From Clostridia bacterium (GTDB lineage Bacteria > Bacillota > Clostridia > Peptostreptococcales > Anaerovoracaceae), in the NCBI GenBank assembly GCA_900766045.1, contig CAAFTW010000021.1:1-55462 (forward strand): 55,462 bases of DNA, written 5' to 3'. The notes beneath the pieces were generated by a model that saw nothing but the letters and a program-made list of their open reading frames with translations, searched no databases and was not told the origin of the DNA. A program made the translations under genes and the position numbers. Shown piece after piece: positions 26,833 through 35,646 of this stretch (within the stretch, counting starts at the first letter, position 1; the number at the start of each line of letters is the position of its first letter).

Positions 26833-28014
26833 TTAACTGAAGAATTCCTTGACCTTTTCCTTGAAACTGCCCTTCTTCTTATAGCAGCTTTCATTCAGCT
26901 TCTTGCTCATCTCCTTGATGGCCTTCTTCTGCGCTCCGCTGAGTTTGGTCGGAACTTCCAGGTTGACGGTGACCATCAGGTCTCCGTTGCGTCCTGTACG
27001 CAGGCTCCGGATTCCCTTTCCTTTCAGGCGGAAAATCGTTCCCGGCTGCGTTCCCGCAGGAACGTGGTAGCTGACTTTTCCGTCCAGGGTAGGAACGGTG
27101 ATGTCGCTTCCGAGAGCGGCCTCTTCAAAGGTAATCGGAACCTCGATCCGAAGGTCGTTTCCAGTTCTTCTGAACAGGGGGTGACTCTGTACTCTCAGGA
27201 CGATGTACAGATCTCCTGCCGGGCCGCCGTTTTCACCAGGCTCGCCCTGTCCTCTGATCGGAATAACGGAGTCGGTATCCACTCCGGCCGGAATGTTGAC
27301 ATCGATCTTGATCTTCTTTCTGACCTTTCCGGTGCCGTGGCAGTCCGGGCACGGTGTATCGATAATTTCTCCGGTACCTCCGCAGTCCGGACACGGAGAA
27401 CTGCTCTGGAACTGTCCGAGAGGAGTTCTCTGTACACGCGTATACATACCTGTTCCGTTGCAGCGCGGACATTTATGCTTGCTCGTGCCAGGCGCAGCTC
27501 CAGTGCCGCCGCACTTCTTACAGGATACATTCTTATTCATCTGAATGGTCTTTTTGACGCCGAATGCCGCCTCTTCAAAGGTAATAGTCAGGCGCTCCTG
27601 AAGATCCGCACCTTTTCTCGGCGCGTTGGCCTGGGAACGGCTTCCGCCGCCTCCAAAGCCGCCGAATCCGCCGCCGAAGAAATCATTGAAAATATCTCCG
27701 AATCCGCCGAAATCACCGGCATTAAATCCGCCGAATCCGCCGGCACCGCCGGCGCCGCCGGCGCCGCCAAATCCTGCATTCGGATCAACTCCGGCAAAAC
27801 CGAACTGATCGTACTTTCTCTTCTTATCCGGGTCTGACAGAACGGTATATGCTTCATTGACCTCTTTGAATTTCTCTTCCGCAGACTTGTCACCCGGGTT
27901 GCGGTCAGGATGATACTTCAGCGCCATTTTTCGGAAGGCCTTTTTTATTTCTTCCTCGCTGGCGCCTTTTTTCAGGCCCAGAACCTCATAATAATCCCTT
28001 TTCTTTTCTGCCAT
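26833..28014 (-). CDS. dnaJ: Chaperone DnaJ
   Basis: The Hsp40 partner of DnaK, 393 residues. J domain 4-70 (KRDYYEVLGLKKGASEEEIKKAF, HPD in YHPDRN), then a long Gly/Phe-rich region with many GGFGG repeats. The zinc region has four CxxCxGxG units (CKKCGGTG, CPRCNGTG, CPDCGGTG, CPDCHGTG), then the substrate-binding C-terminus. I chose the ATG at 28012-28014 (MAEKKRDYYEVLG) by family convention; a GTG four codons earlier is possible and the ribosome site does not decide. It is the last gene of the heat-shock operon, followed by a strong terminator. Confidence 0.96.
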   Translation of the reverse strand: MAEKKRDYYEVLGLKKGASEEEIKKAFRKMALKYHPDRNPGDKSAEEKFKEVNEAYTVLSDPDKKRKYDQFGFAGVDPNAGFGGAGGAGGAGGFGGFNAGDFGGFGDIFNDFFGGGFGGFGGGGSRSQANAPRKGADLQERLTITFEEAAFGVKKTIQMNKNVSCKKCGGTGAAPGTSKHKCPRCNGTGMYTRVQRTPLGQFQSSSPCPDCGGTGEIIDTPCPDCHGTGKVRKKIKIDVNIPAGVDTDSVIPIRGQGEPGENGGPAGDLYIVLRVQSHPLFRRTGNDLRIEVPITFEEAALGSDITVPTLDGKVSYHVPAGTQPGTIFRLKGKGIRSLRTGRNGDLMVTVNLEVPTKLSGAQKKAIKEMSKKLNESCYKKKGSFKEKVKEFFS

Positions 28015-28046
28015 ACCTCTTCTCACCTTCTCGCAGCTGATAACAC

Positions 28047-28081
28047 ATCAATCCGACCGGGGAATTCCCGGCCGGACTGAT
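28047..28081 (-). other. Long intergenic hairpin between dnaK and dnaJ
   Basis: ATCA-n-TCCG(A)CCGGG, a short AATT-containing loop and CCCGG(C)CGGA-n-TGAT form a near-perfect stem of about 14 pairs. There is no T-run, so this is not a terminator. Its position between the two genes suggests RNA processing or a stability element setting the DnaK:DnaJ ratio (inference). Confidence 0.5.
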
Positions 28082-28144
28082 CATGCATTCGCCGCTATAT
28101 TTTCTGCATGTCTGCTCGTCCGACGGGGACTTGTTAATCAGACA

Positions 28145-30070
28145 TTATTTATCATCATCAACGACTGTGTAGTCCGCATCGACAACATTGTCATCGTTTC
28201 CGGAATTTCCGCTGTTACCGTTGTTTCCGGCATTGCCTGCGTTTCCGCCTGCTGCGCCTGCGCCAGGGTTAGCTCCCATGTTCGGGCCTGCTCCCGCAGC
28301 GCCTGCACCTGCTCCCGGCTGACCCTGCTGCGGTCCTGCCTGCTGATACAGCTTTGTGGAAACCTCATTCAGCTTGGACATCAGGGCATCTTCCTTAGCC
28401 TTGACATCATCCGGATTATTGGCATTCAGTGCAGACTGCAGGTCATTCTTTGCCGCTTCCAGAGCGCTCTTGTCAGCATCGGAGATCTTGTCTCCAGCTT
28501 CCTTGATGACGTTGTCACACTGATAAATCATATTCTCAGCCTTGTTCTGCTCTTCAACAGCGGCCTTCTTCTTCTTATCCTCAGCCTCGTACTGCTGTGC
28601 TTCCTTGACTTTCTTATTGATCTCATCCTCGGACAGGTTTGTGGAGGAGGTAATGGTGATTGCCTGCTCTTTTCCTGTTCCCAGATCCTTGGCGCTTACA
28701 TGTACGATACCATTGGCATCGATATCGAAAGTAACCTCAATCTGCGGTACCCCACGTGGAGCCGGTGCAATGCCTGTCAGCTGGAATCTGCCCAGTGTAA
28801 TGTTATCGGCAGCCATCTCACGCTCACCCTGCATGACGTGAATGTCTACTGCAGTCTGGTTATCAGCAGCTGTGGAGAAGATCTGGCTCTTCTTTGTAGG
28901 AATGGTTGTATTTCTCTCAATCAGCTTGGTTGCTACACCACCCAGTGTCTCGATGGACAGGGACAGCGGAGTTACATCCAGAAGCAGGACATCGTTAACT
29001 TCACCAGTCAGAACTCCGGCCTGAATTGCAGCACCGACTGCTACGCACTCATCCGGGTTGATGCCCTTGAATGGCTCCTTGCCGGTCTCATTTTTGACCG
29101 CTTCCTGAACTGCCGGAATTCTGGAAGAACCACCGACCAGAACGATCTTAGACAGGTCAGCAGCGGTAATGCCTGCATCCTGCAGTGCCTTGCGTGTAGG
29201 CGGAATGGTTCTCTGAACCAGGTCTGATGTCAGCTGATTGAACTTGGCTCTTGTGAGCTCCATGTCCAGATGCAGCGGGCCTTCAGCAGTTACGGTAATG
29301 AACGGCAGATTGATGTTGGTTGTCTGTGCAGAGGACAGCTCTTTCTTCGCCTTCTCGGCAGCTTCCTTCAGTCTCTGCATAGCCATGTTGTCCTTGCGCA
29401 GGTCAACGCCGTGCTCCTGAGCGAATGTGTCTGCCAAGTAGTTCATGATTGCGTTATCGAAGTCATCGCCGCCCAGGTGTGTATCACCGTTGGTAGCCAG
29501 TACTTCGAATACGCCGTCGCCCAGTTCCAGTACGGAGACATCGAATGTGCCGCCGCCCAGGTCGTATACCAGGATCTTCTGGGATCCTGTCTCTTTATCC
29601 AGTCCATATGCCAGGGAAGCTGCTGTCGGCTCGTTGATGATTCTCTTTACATCGAGGCCTGCGATTCTTCCGGCATCCTTGGTTGCCTGCTTCTGTGCAT
29701 CAGAGAAGTAAGCCGGTACAGTAATAACGGCTTCTGTAACCTTCTCGCCCAGATAAGCTTCTGCATCGTTCTTCAGCTTGGTCAGGATCATCGCGGAAAT
29801 ATCCTGCGGTGTGTAATCCTTACCGTCAATTGTTACTTTATAATCCTCGCCCATATGTCTCTTGATGGAAGAAACGGTTCTGTCCGGGTTCGTAACTGCC
29901 TGGCGCTTTGCTGTTTCTCCGACCAGTCTCTCACCGCTCTTGGTGAATCCGACTACAGACGGTGTTGTTCTGTTTCCTTCTGCATTTGTAATTACTGTAG
30001 GCTCTCCACCTTCCAGAACTGCCACACAGCTGTTCGTAGTTCCTAAATCTATTCCGATTACTTTCGACAT
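28145..30070 (-). CDS. dnaK: Chaperone DnaK (Hsp70)
   Basis: An ATP-driven protein-folding chaperone of 641 residues. The N-terminus MSKVIGIDLGTTNSCVAVLEGG is diagnostic. Other Hsp70 signatures are VYDLGGGTFDVSVLELGDG (phosphate 2), IVLVGGSSRIPAVQE (adenosine loop) and NEPTAASLAYGLD. The substrate-binding half has DVTPLSLSIETLGGV; a helical lid follows, and the tail is Gly/Asn/Ala-rich, ending in DADYTVVDDDK, close to the usual EEVD-like acidic end in Firmicutes. It lacks the 24-residue segment that marks DnaK of many Gram-negatives. An AAGGAGG site lies nine bases before the ATG. Third gene of the HrcA-controlled operon. Confidence 0.98.
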   Translation of the reverse strand: MSKVIGIDLGTTNSCVAVLEGGEPTVITNAEGNRTTPSVVGFTKSGERLVGETAKRQAVTNPDRTVSSIKRHMGEDYKVTIDGKDYTPQDISAMILTKLKNDAEAYLGEKVTEAVITVPAYFSDAQKQATKDAGRIAGLDVKRIINEPTAASLAYGLDKETGSQKILVYDLGGGTFDVSVLELGDGVFEVLATNGDTHLGGDDFDNAIMNYLADTFAQEHGVDLRKDNMAMQRLKEAAEKAKKELSSAQTTNINLPFITVTAEGPLHLDMELTRAKFNQLTSDLVQRTIPPTRKALQDAGITAADLSKIVLVGGSSRIPAVQEAVKNETGKEPFKGINPDECVAVGAAIQAGVLTGEVNDVLLLDVTPLSLSIETLGGVATKLIERNTTIPTKKSQIFSTAADNQTAVDIHVMQGEREMAADNITLGRFQLTGIAPAPRGVPQIEVTFDIDANGIVHVSAKDLGTGKEQAITITSSTNLSEDEINKKVKEAQQYEAEDKKKKAAVEEQNKAENMIYQCDNVIKEAGDKISDADKSALEAAKNDLQSALNANNPDDVKAKEDALMSKLNEVSTKLYQQAGPQQGQPGAGAGAAGAGPNMGANPGAGAAGGNAGNAGNNGNSGNSGNDDNVVDADYTVVDDDK

Positions 30071-30189
30071 AACGAAATTCCTCCTTGTTGATTAATTCTC
30101 TCCCAAATCCCTTTAAGAGACGGCGTCTCATCTTCTGGTGAGAACATCCATATATAGTCAGGCCTTGCGGCCGGGCTTGCTGTTTAAGA

Positions 30190-30209
30190 TGCCGGAACTC
30201 TCTTTCCGG
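30190..30209 (-). other. Hairpin in the grpE-dnaK gap
   Basis: A perfect 7-bp stem GCCGGAA with TTCCGGC around six bases, ten bases after the grpE stop, without a T-run. A processing or stability hairpin is more likely than a terminator. Confidence 0.4.
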
Positions 30210-30218
30210 CGCGGGTCA

Positions 30219-30845
30219 TTACTGGTTGACCTTTACCATTGCCGGACGGACGACCTTTCCGTGCAGCTTGTATCCTTTCTGCAGGACTCCGGTTACCTGA
30301 CCGGATTCATAGTCGTCATTGTTATCCGTCATCACTGCGTGATGGAAGTTCGGATCGAAATCCTTACCCAGGGCTTCAATCTCCTCCAGTCCGGATTTCT
30401 CCAGGACTTCACGGAACTGCTTGAAGATCATGCTCATGCCCTTTTCATACGCTTCATCGGCGCAGTCCTGAGCAAGCGCACGCTCGAAGTTATCCAGAAC
30501 GGTCAGCAGCTCTGCCAGGATCTTCTGATTTGCGTAATCGTAAATCTCGGATTTTTCCTTTTCGACTCTGCGTTTATAATTCTGGAAATCCGCCATCAAA
30601 CGGATATACTTGTCATTCTGGTCTTCCTCAGCATCAGCAGCTTTGTCTTCTTTCTTATCCGCGTCCTTCTGCTCATCAGACTTTCCACTTTCATTTTCTG
30701 CTTCTTTCTGATCAGCATCTTTTTCCGCGTTTTCAGAAGATGTCTCCGCTGCCTTTTCATCAGATGTGTCCGAGCCCTGATCTTCAGTGTTCTGATTCTG
30801 CTTCGGATCCTTTCCTTCTGCTTCTTTCATTTTCTCCTCACTCAT
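30219..30845 (-). CDS. grpE: Nucleotide exchange factor GrpE
   Basis: Releases ADP from DnaK. The product is about 208 residues. The N-terminal ~85 residues are highly charged and low-complexity (Glu, Lys, Asp, Gln, Ser), followed by the long GrpE helix (EDQNDKYIRLMADFQNYKRRVEKEKSEIYDYANQKIL) and the beta-rich head (LGKDFDPNFHHAVMTDNND, GYKLHGKVVRPAMVKVNQ), which matches the family signature. The start overlaps the hrcA stop (ATGAGTGA), with a GAGGA site nine bases before it; an ATG five codons on, near a second GAGGAG, is an alternative. Translational coupling to hrcA is likely. Confidence 0.95.
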   Translation of the reverse strand: MSEEKMKEAEGKDPKQNQNTEDQGSDTSDEKAAETSSENAEKDADQKEAENESGKSDEQKDADKKEDKAADAEEDQNDKYIRLMADFQNYKRRVEKEKSEIYDYANQKILAELLTVLDNFERALAQDCADEAYEKGMSMIFKQFREVLEKSGLEEIEALGKDFDPNFHHAVMTDNNDDYESGQVTGVLQKGYKLHGKVVRPAMVKVNQ

Positions 30846-31893
30846 CGTTCTTGTCCTCACCGCCTCCGTCGTCTATTTTAAATGCATCATTCAGATTGTC
30901 CGTAAGGTACTGGACAATTGAAGTGATTTCATCGTATTTCATTCTTGTCGGACCGATGACGCCGATCTTTCCGGCGAAACGGCCGTTTACATGGTAGGTC
31001 GCTGTAATCAGCGAGCAGTCTTTCAGTTCCTCATCCGTGTTCTCATCACCGATGGTGACAACCATGCCGTTGTCTCTGTCCATCAATGTTTTTACCAGTT
31101 CATCCCGCTTATCAAACAACGAAATGAAATTTTTTGCACGCTTCAGATCTGTATATTCAGGCTGATCGAAGATGTTGCTCAGACCGTCCATGTAAAATCT
31201 GACATTCAGCAGATTCTCAAGAGTGTGCATGAAGTTCGGCATGACATCTCTGGCCAGCGGACTCATCGCAGCTACATCATCCTGGAATTCGGAAACAATG
31301 TTATCCTTCAGGAAATCCGTCAGCTGGCGCCCGCGATAGGTATAAGTCAGTGTCTTGCTCAGGACCCTCAGCACCTCATCTGAAACCGGCTGTTCCAGAT
31401 GGATCAGCGTGTTGGATGACTTTCCGCTCTCGGCAACCGTCATCAGAATGACGGTATGCCCGTCAACCGGCAGAAAATCAACAAACTTCAGTCTGTCCTC
31501 ATCCTGCACCGGACTCAGTGCAAATGCCGCCAGATTGGTGATCTCTGACAGCAGGTCTGCTGCTCTCTGAATCGTTTTATCAAGTTCATCGATATCACTG
31601 TGCAGGGTATCCTTAATCATTTTCTGTGATTCCTGCGGTATCTCGACCTTTCCCATCGAGTTATTCACATACCAGCGATATGCCTTGTCCGACGGTACAC
31701 GGCCCGCAGATGTATGCGGGTGAGTCAGGTAACCCATCTCTTCCAGGTCACTCATCTCATTTCTGATCGTGGCCGGACTGAAAGCATTATTGAACTCCTT
31801 AGAAAGGGTTCGCGAACCGACAGGCTCTGCAGTCCTGACATAATCGCCGATAATCTGCTGCAGGATCTTAAGTTTTCTTTCTGTCAGCTCCAT
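30838..31893 (-). CDS. hrcA: Heat-inducible transcription repressor HrcA
   Basis: Represses heat-shock operons by binding the CIRCE element. At 351 residues it is of usual length. The N-terminal winged helix reads LTERKLKILQQIIGDYVRTAEPVGSRTLSKEF, then SPATIRNEMSDLEEMGYLTHPHTSAGRVPSDKAYR, both strongly typical. The C-terminus has the conserved IGPTRMKYDEITSIVQYLTDNL. The gene starts seven bases after AAGGGGAG and lies just downstream of a CIRCE element, so it represses its own operon. HrcA activity normally depends on GroE, which is not in this window. Confidence 0.97.
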   Translation of the reverse strand: MELTERKLKILQQIIGDYVRTAEPVGSRTLSKEFNNAFSPATIRNEMSDLEEMGYLTHPHTSAGRVPSDKAYRWYVNNSMGKVEIPQESQKMIKDTLHSDIDELDKTIQRAADLLSEITNLAAFALSPVQDEDRLKFVDFLPVDGHTVILMTVAESGKSSNTLIHLEQPVSDEVLRVLSKTLTYTYRGRQLTDFLKDNIVSEFQDDVAAMSPLARDVMPNFMHTLENLLNVRFYMDGLSNIFDQPEYTDLKRAKNFISLFDKRDELVKTLMDRDNGMVVTIGDENTDEELKDCSLITATYHVNGRFAGKIGVIGPTRMKYDEITSIVQYLTDNLNDAFKIDDGGGEDKNDE

Positions 31894-31916
31894 ATCTCAT
31901 CTCCCCTTTTTGCTTG

Positions 31917-31942
31917 TTAGCACTCAACTCTTAGAGTGCTAA
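31917..31942 (-). promoter_or_regulatory. CIRCE operator with an 8-base spacer
   Basis: TTAGCACTC and GAGTGCTAA, both perfect and extended to 10 bp by flanking G/C, are separated by eight bases (31926-31933) rather than the canonical nine. It lies just downstream of the hrcA promoter and is the only CIRCE I find in the window. Confidence 0.95.
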
Positions 31943-31953
31943 CTGCTATATAT

Positions 31954-31982
31954 AATGTACCCCACTAAGGTAAGAATGTCAA
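31954..31982 (-). promoter_or_regulatory. Promoter of hrcA-grpE-dnaK-dnaJ
   Basis: On the minus strand TTGACA (31982-31977), a 17-base spacer and TACATT (31959-31954), a vegetative-type promoter with CIRCE at the start of the transcript. Confidence 0.85.
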
Positions 31983-31992
31983 CACCAATTTC

Positions 31993-32037
31993 CATAAAAA
32001 GAATGGGGATTTCTGCGTCTTTCCCGCAGAAATCTCC
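31993..32037 (-). terminator. Terminator of lepA-hemW
   Basis: GGAGATTTCTGCG and CGCAGAAATCCCC pair around a 7-base loop, followed by ATTCTTTTTATGG. The stem begins at the first base of the hemW stop codon. Confidence 0.85.
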
Positions 32038-33218
32038 TAAACAAACAGCGCCATGATTTCATTAGAGACTGGAATCCCTTCCCGGGTCAGAACGATTCTC
32101 CCATTATCTTCTCTGACCAGTCCTTTCGACTTATAGTCCTCAAACTCATCTCTGCGGTCAGAAAACACGTCCCAGAGCGGCTTTCCAAACTGTGCCATGA
32201 ACTTCTCAAGGCTTACGCCCTCATCCGTCCTGAGCGCGGTGAACACATACTCTCCGCAGTTTTCCAAAAATGTATTCACATGCTGCTCGCTGCCCGGATA
32301 TTCGGTGATCCTCACACCGTCCAGAAAGGAGCTCGCCGACGCTCCAACCCCGAGATAATCCTGAAATCTCCAGTATTTCAGATTGTGGCGGCACGCAAAA
32401 CCCGGCAGGGCGGCATTGGAAATCTCATAATGATGATATCCCGCCTCTTTCAGAAGATCCAGAGCCAGAAAATACATCTCCGCATCCTTTTTCTCATCCA
32501 GTTCCGGAATCCGTTCCATTTTATAGTCTTCATAAAGAGGCGTTCCCTCTTCAATCTGAAGTCCGTAAAAGGACAGATGTTCCGGCCTGAGAGAAATGGC
32601 CTTCTTCAGCGTGTCCTCCCACTGCTTTATGGTCTGTCCCGGAAAATCAAACATCAGGTCGATATTCACATTCCTAAACCCGGCATCTCTCGCCATTTCA
32701 TAGCTTTCCAGAAACTCTTCCGCCGTATGAATTCTTCCCATGGACTTCAGAATCTGATTATCGAATGACTGCAGGCCGATGGACAGCCGGTTCACTCCCG
32801 ATTCTTTCAGGGCCTTCAGCTTTTCCTCTGAAAGCGTTCCCGGGTTAGACTCCATTGTAATTTCCGCGCCCTTTTCCAGACAAAAAGCTTCCTGTACAGA
32901 GGAGATTAACCTGGATATGTATTCCGCCGGCAGGATACTCGGCGTCCCGCCGCCGATAAACACCGTGTCCACCCTGTACCTGTCCGCAAGCTCACGCCCG
33001 CGTCCCAGGATCTCTGTAATCAGCCGGTCCACATAGGCCGCTTCCTTCTGCGCAGCATCCGCGTCACCGCCCACAGCCTGTGAATAAAATCCGCAGTATC
33101 TGCACCTGGAAATACAGAATGGAATATGGATATAAATGCCAAGCGGCCTGCGCGTTTTCTGCACCGGCCGCATCTTTTCATTTGTATTATTCCTGTTACT
33201 ATTATTTATCATCGTCAT
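32037..33218 (-). CDS. hemW: HemW-type radical SAM protein
   Basis: A radical SAM enzyme formerly called oxygen-independent coproporphyrinogen oxidase; HemW is regarded as a heme chaperone. The product is 393 residues. The 4Fe-4S motif reads PFCISRCRYCGFYS (CxxxCxxC followed by Phe-containing GFY), fitting HemW and not HemN, which has a further Cys. GGGTPSIL, MESNPGTL, RLSIGLQSFDNQILKSMGR and IDLMFDFPGQT are all typical. Its start lies inside the last codons of lepA (17-base overlap), without a strong ribosome site, implying translational coupling; the exact start is uncertain. Confidence 0.92.
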   Translation of the reverse strand: MTMINNSNRNNTNEKMRPVQKTRRPLGIYIHIPFCISRCRYCGFYSQAVGGDADAAQKEAAYVDRLITEILGRGRELADRYRVDTVFIGGGTPSILPAEYISRLISSVQEAFCLEKGAEITMESNPGTLSEEKLKALKESGVNRLSIGLQSFDNQILKSMGRIHTAEEFLESYEMARDAGFRNVNIDLMFDFPGQTIKQWEDTLKKAISLRPEHLSFYGLQIEEGTPLYEDYKMERIPELDEKKDAEMYFLALDLLKEAGYHHYEISNAALPGFACRHNLKYWRFQDYLGVGASASSFLDGVRITEYPGSEQHVNTFLENCGEYVFTALRTDEGVSLEKFMAQFGKPLWDVFSDRRDEFEDYKSKGLVREDNGRIVLTREGIPVSNEIMALFV

Positions 33219-35019
33219 ACTTCAACACAGCAGTAAAGGCTTCCTGCGGAACCTCAACTTTTCCGAACTGCTGCATCCGCTTCTTTCCTTCTTTCTGCTT
33301 CTCCAGAAGTTTCTTCTTTCTGGAAATATCTCCGCCGTAGCACTTGGCGATTACATCCTTGCGGTAAGCCCTGACCGTTTCACGGGCGATTACTTTTTGT
33401 CCTACAGCAGCCTGAATCGGAACCTCGAACTGATGCATCGGGATGACTTCCTTCAGCTTCTTGCAGACGAAACGGGCGCGGTTGTAGGCCTCGGAACGGT
33501 GGACGATCATGGAGAAGGCGTCCACAATGTTCTTATTCAGCAGGATGTCCAGTTTTACCAGATCGGATTTCTGGTAGCGTACGAATTCATAGTCCAGAGA
33601 GCCGTAACCCTTGGTCATGGATTTCAGCGCGTCAAAGAAGTCGTAGATAACTTCATTCAGCGGAAGTTCGTAATGCAGTTCCACACGGTCGGTGGTGATG
33701 TAGTCCATGCCCAGCATGGTTCCGCGGCGTTTTTGGCAGAGCTCCATGATGGATCCGACGTAAGTCTTCGGCAGCATGATGTCAGCATTGACGATCGGTT
33801 CCTCGATGTGGTCGATTTCCGATGGATCCGGCAGGTTGGTCGGGTTCTGGATCATCTTCACGGAGCCGTCGGTCAGAATGACTTTATAGACTACGCTCGG
33901 GGAAGTCGTGATGATGTCCAGGTTGAATTCACGTTCCAGACGCTCCACGATGACTTCCATGTGAAGAAGTCCCAGAAAACCGCAGCGGAAGCCGAATCCC
34001 AGGGCGGCAGACGTCTCCGGCTCGAACAGAAGCGATGCGTCGTTGACCTGCAGGCGCTCCAGCGCTTCCTTGACAGACTCATATTTCTCGCCTTCTGCCG
34101 GGTAGATTCCGGAGTAAACCATCGGCTGTACCTTTTTATATCCTGGCAGGCTCTCCTTCGCCGGACGATTCGCAAGAGTAACGGTATCACCGACTCTGGC
34201 ATCTCTGACCTGCTTGATGGCCGCGCAGATATAGCCTACATCGCCGGCGCGCAGGAACTTGGCCGGAACGTGGCTCGGAGCCATAACACCGACTTCCGTG
34301 ACCTCATAATTGGCCTTGGCCGCCATCAGGCGGATCGTGTCGCCGACCTTTACCTGTCCGTCGAACAGTCTTACGAAAATCACGACACCCTTGTAATTAT
34401 CATACACAGAGTCGAAAATCAGCGCTTTCAGCGGCGCATCCACATCGCCTTGGGGAGCCGGAATATCCGTGACGATCTTCTCCAACAGGTTCTCCACACC
34501 CATTCCGGTTTTGGCAGAAACCTCCGGCGCATCCTCCGCGTCGATTCCGATCATCTCCTCGATCTCTTCCTTCGATTCCTCCGGACGGGCACTGGCCAGG
34601 TCCATCTTATTCAGACAAGGCAGGATCTCCAGGTCCTCATTCAGCGCAAGATAGACATTTCCCATGGTCTGCGCCTCCACACCCTGTGTCGCATCCACAA
34701 CCAGAACCGCGCCCTCACAGGCCGCCAGACTGCGGCTGACCTCATAATTGAAGTCCACGTGTCCCGGCGTGTCGATCAGGTTGAAGATGTATTCCTTCCC
34801 GTCCTTCGCCTTGTATACCAGACGTGTCGTCTGCAGCTTGATCGTGATTCCGCGCTCCCGCTCCAGATCCATATTATCCAGGAGCTGTTCCTTCATGTCA
34901 CGCTCCGCCACCAGCCCCGTCATTTCAATCATGCGGTCCGCAAGCGTTGACTTACCGTGGTCAATATGCGCGATGATACTGAAATTCCGGATATATTTCT
35001 GATAATCATTATCTTTCAT
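33202..35019 (-). CDS. lepA: Elongation factor 4 (LepA)
   Basis: A ribosome-associated GTPase linked to back-translocation or subunit maturation, 605 residues. G motifs are AHIDHGKSTLADR (G1), RGITIKLQT (G2), DTPGHVDF (G3) and NKMDLASA (G4). Domain II, then the EF4-specific C-terminal domain (GYGSLDYEFVRYQKSDLVKLDILLNK, and RETVRAYRKDVIAKCYGGDISRKKKLLEKQKEGKKRMQQFG), complete the protein. The start MKDNDYQKYIRNFSIIAHIDHG has AGGAG eight bases upstream. It is divergent from rpsT and cotranscribed with hemW. gpr and spoIIP, found next to lepA in many spore formers, are absent here. Confidence 0.97.
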   Translation of the reverse strand: MKDNDYQKYIRNFSIIAHIDHGKSTLADRMIEMTGLVAERDMKEQLLDNMDLERERGITIKLQTTRLVYKAKDGKEYIFNLIDTPGHVDFNYEVSRSLAACEGAVLVVDATQGVEAQTMGNVYLALNEDLEILPCLNKMDLASARPEESKEEIEEMIGIDAEDAPEVSAKTGMGVENLLEKIVTDIPAPQGDVDAPLKALIFDSVYDNYKGVVIFVRLFDGQVKVGDTIRLMAAKANYEVTEVGVMAPSHVPAKFLRAGDVGYICAAIKQVRDARVGDTVTLANRPAKESLPGYKKVQPMVYSGIYPAEGEKYESVKEALERLQVNDASLLFEPETSAALGFGFRCGFLGLLHMEVIVERLEREFNLDIITTSPSVVYKVILTDGSVKMIQNPTNLPDPSEIDHIEEPIVNADIMLPKTYVGSIMELCQKRRGTMLGMDYITTDRVELHYELPLNEVIYDFFDALKSMTKGYGSLDYEFVRYQKSDLVKLDILLNKNIVDAFSMIVHRSEAYNRARFVCKKLKEVIPMHQFEVPIQAAVGQKVIARETVRAYRKDVIAKCYGGDISRKKKLLEKQKEGKKRMQQFGKVEVPQEAFTAVLKYDDDK

Positions 35020-35056
35020 GCATAAGTCTCCTTACTTTACTGAGAATATCTGTTTT

Positions 35057-35062
35057 ATTCTA
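35057..35062 (-). promoter_or_regulatory. Extended -10 promoter of lepA-hemW
   Basis: ATATGGTAGAAT on the minus strand (TGn plus TAGAAT), 38 bases before the start codon. No clear -35. Confidence 0.5.
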
Positions 35063-35201
35063 CCATATCTGACGCATCCGGGCACCCATTCTTCCGACAA
35101 AATCCAGCCGCGCAAGGGGATAAATCCGCTGTCCCTTCCGGAAATCCCGGCTGATTCCCGAAAAACAGCCGAAAATACGGATAAAGCATGCAGAAATCTA
35201 C

Positions 35202-35230
35202 TTGTAAAATCTGGAAAAACATGTTATATT
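35202..35230 (+). promoter_or_regulatory. Promoter of rpsT
   Basis: TTGTAA (35202-35207), 17 bases, then TATATT (35225-35230). It fits a strong vegetative promoter for a ribosomal protein gene, with about a 45-base leader. Confidence 0.75.
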
Positions 35231-35282
35231 ACTTTCTGCGTATTTAATTTTTTAATGCTATATTTTAGTAGTGGGGGTAAAC

Positions 35283-35555
35283 ATGGCTAACATCAAATCC
35301 GCAAAAAAGAGAGTAAAAGTTACTGCTAAGAAGACTGCTCAGAACAGAGTAATCAAGAACGATCTGAAGGCTGTTATGAAGGAATTCGACGCTGCAATCG
35401 CTGCAAAGGATTTCGACACAGCTGCTGAGAAGAGAACTGCTGCTGAGAAACAGCTGAAGAAAGCTGCTACAAAGCACATCATCTCCAAGCAGGCTGCAAG
35501 CAGACACGTTTCCCAGGTTACAAAGAAACTGAACGCTGCTAAGGCAGGAAAGTAA
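35283..35555 (+). CDS. rpsT: 30S ribosomal protein S20
   Basis: Binds 16S rRNA in the small subunit. The product is 90 residues, Lys/Ala-rich and helical. The start MANIKSAKKRVKVTAKKT is the family N-terminus and follows GGGGGT by four bases; an in-frame ATG four codons earlier overlaps that site. The mid-section NDLKAVMKEFDAAIAAKD and the end KHIISKQAASRHVSQVTKKLNAAKAGK match S20. It is a single-gene unit with its own promoter and a strong terminator. Confidence 0.96.
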   Translation: MANIKSAKKRVKVTAKKTAQNRVIKNDLKAVMKEFDAAIAAKDFDTAAEKRTAAEKQLKKAATKHIISKQAASRHVSQVTKKLNAAKAGK

Positions 35556-35609
35556 AATCTCACCCGTCCCCACACGTGCACCTGCTGGGGTGCACATGCT
35601 TTTAAGCAG

Positions 35610-35646
35610 AGAACCGATGGTTGTGTCTCCCATCGGTTCTTTTTTA
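35610..35646 (+). terminator. Terminator of rpsT
   Basis: GAACCGATGG and CCATCGGTTC with a 7-8 base loop, followed by TTTTTTATTG. A further perfect hairpin GTGCACC/GGTGCAC lies before it at 35576-35595. Confidence 0.93.
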
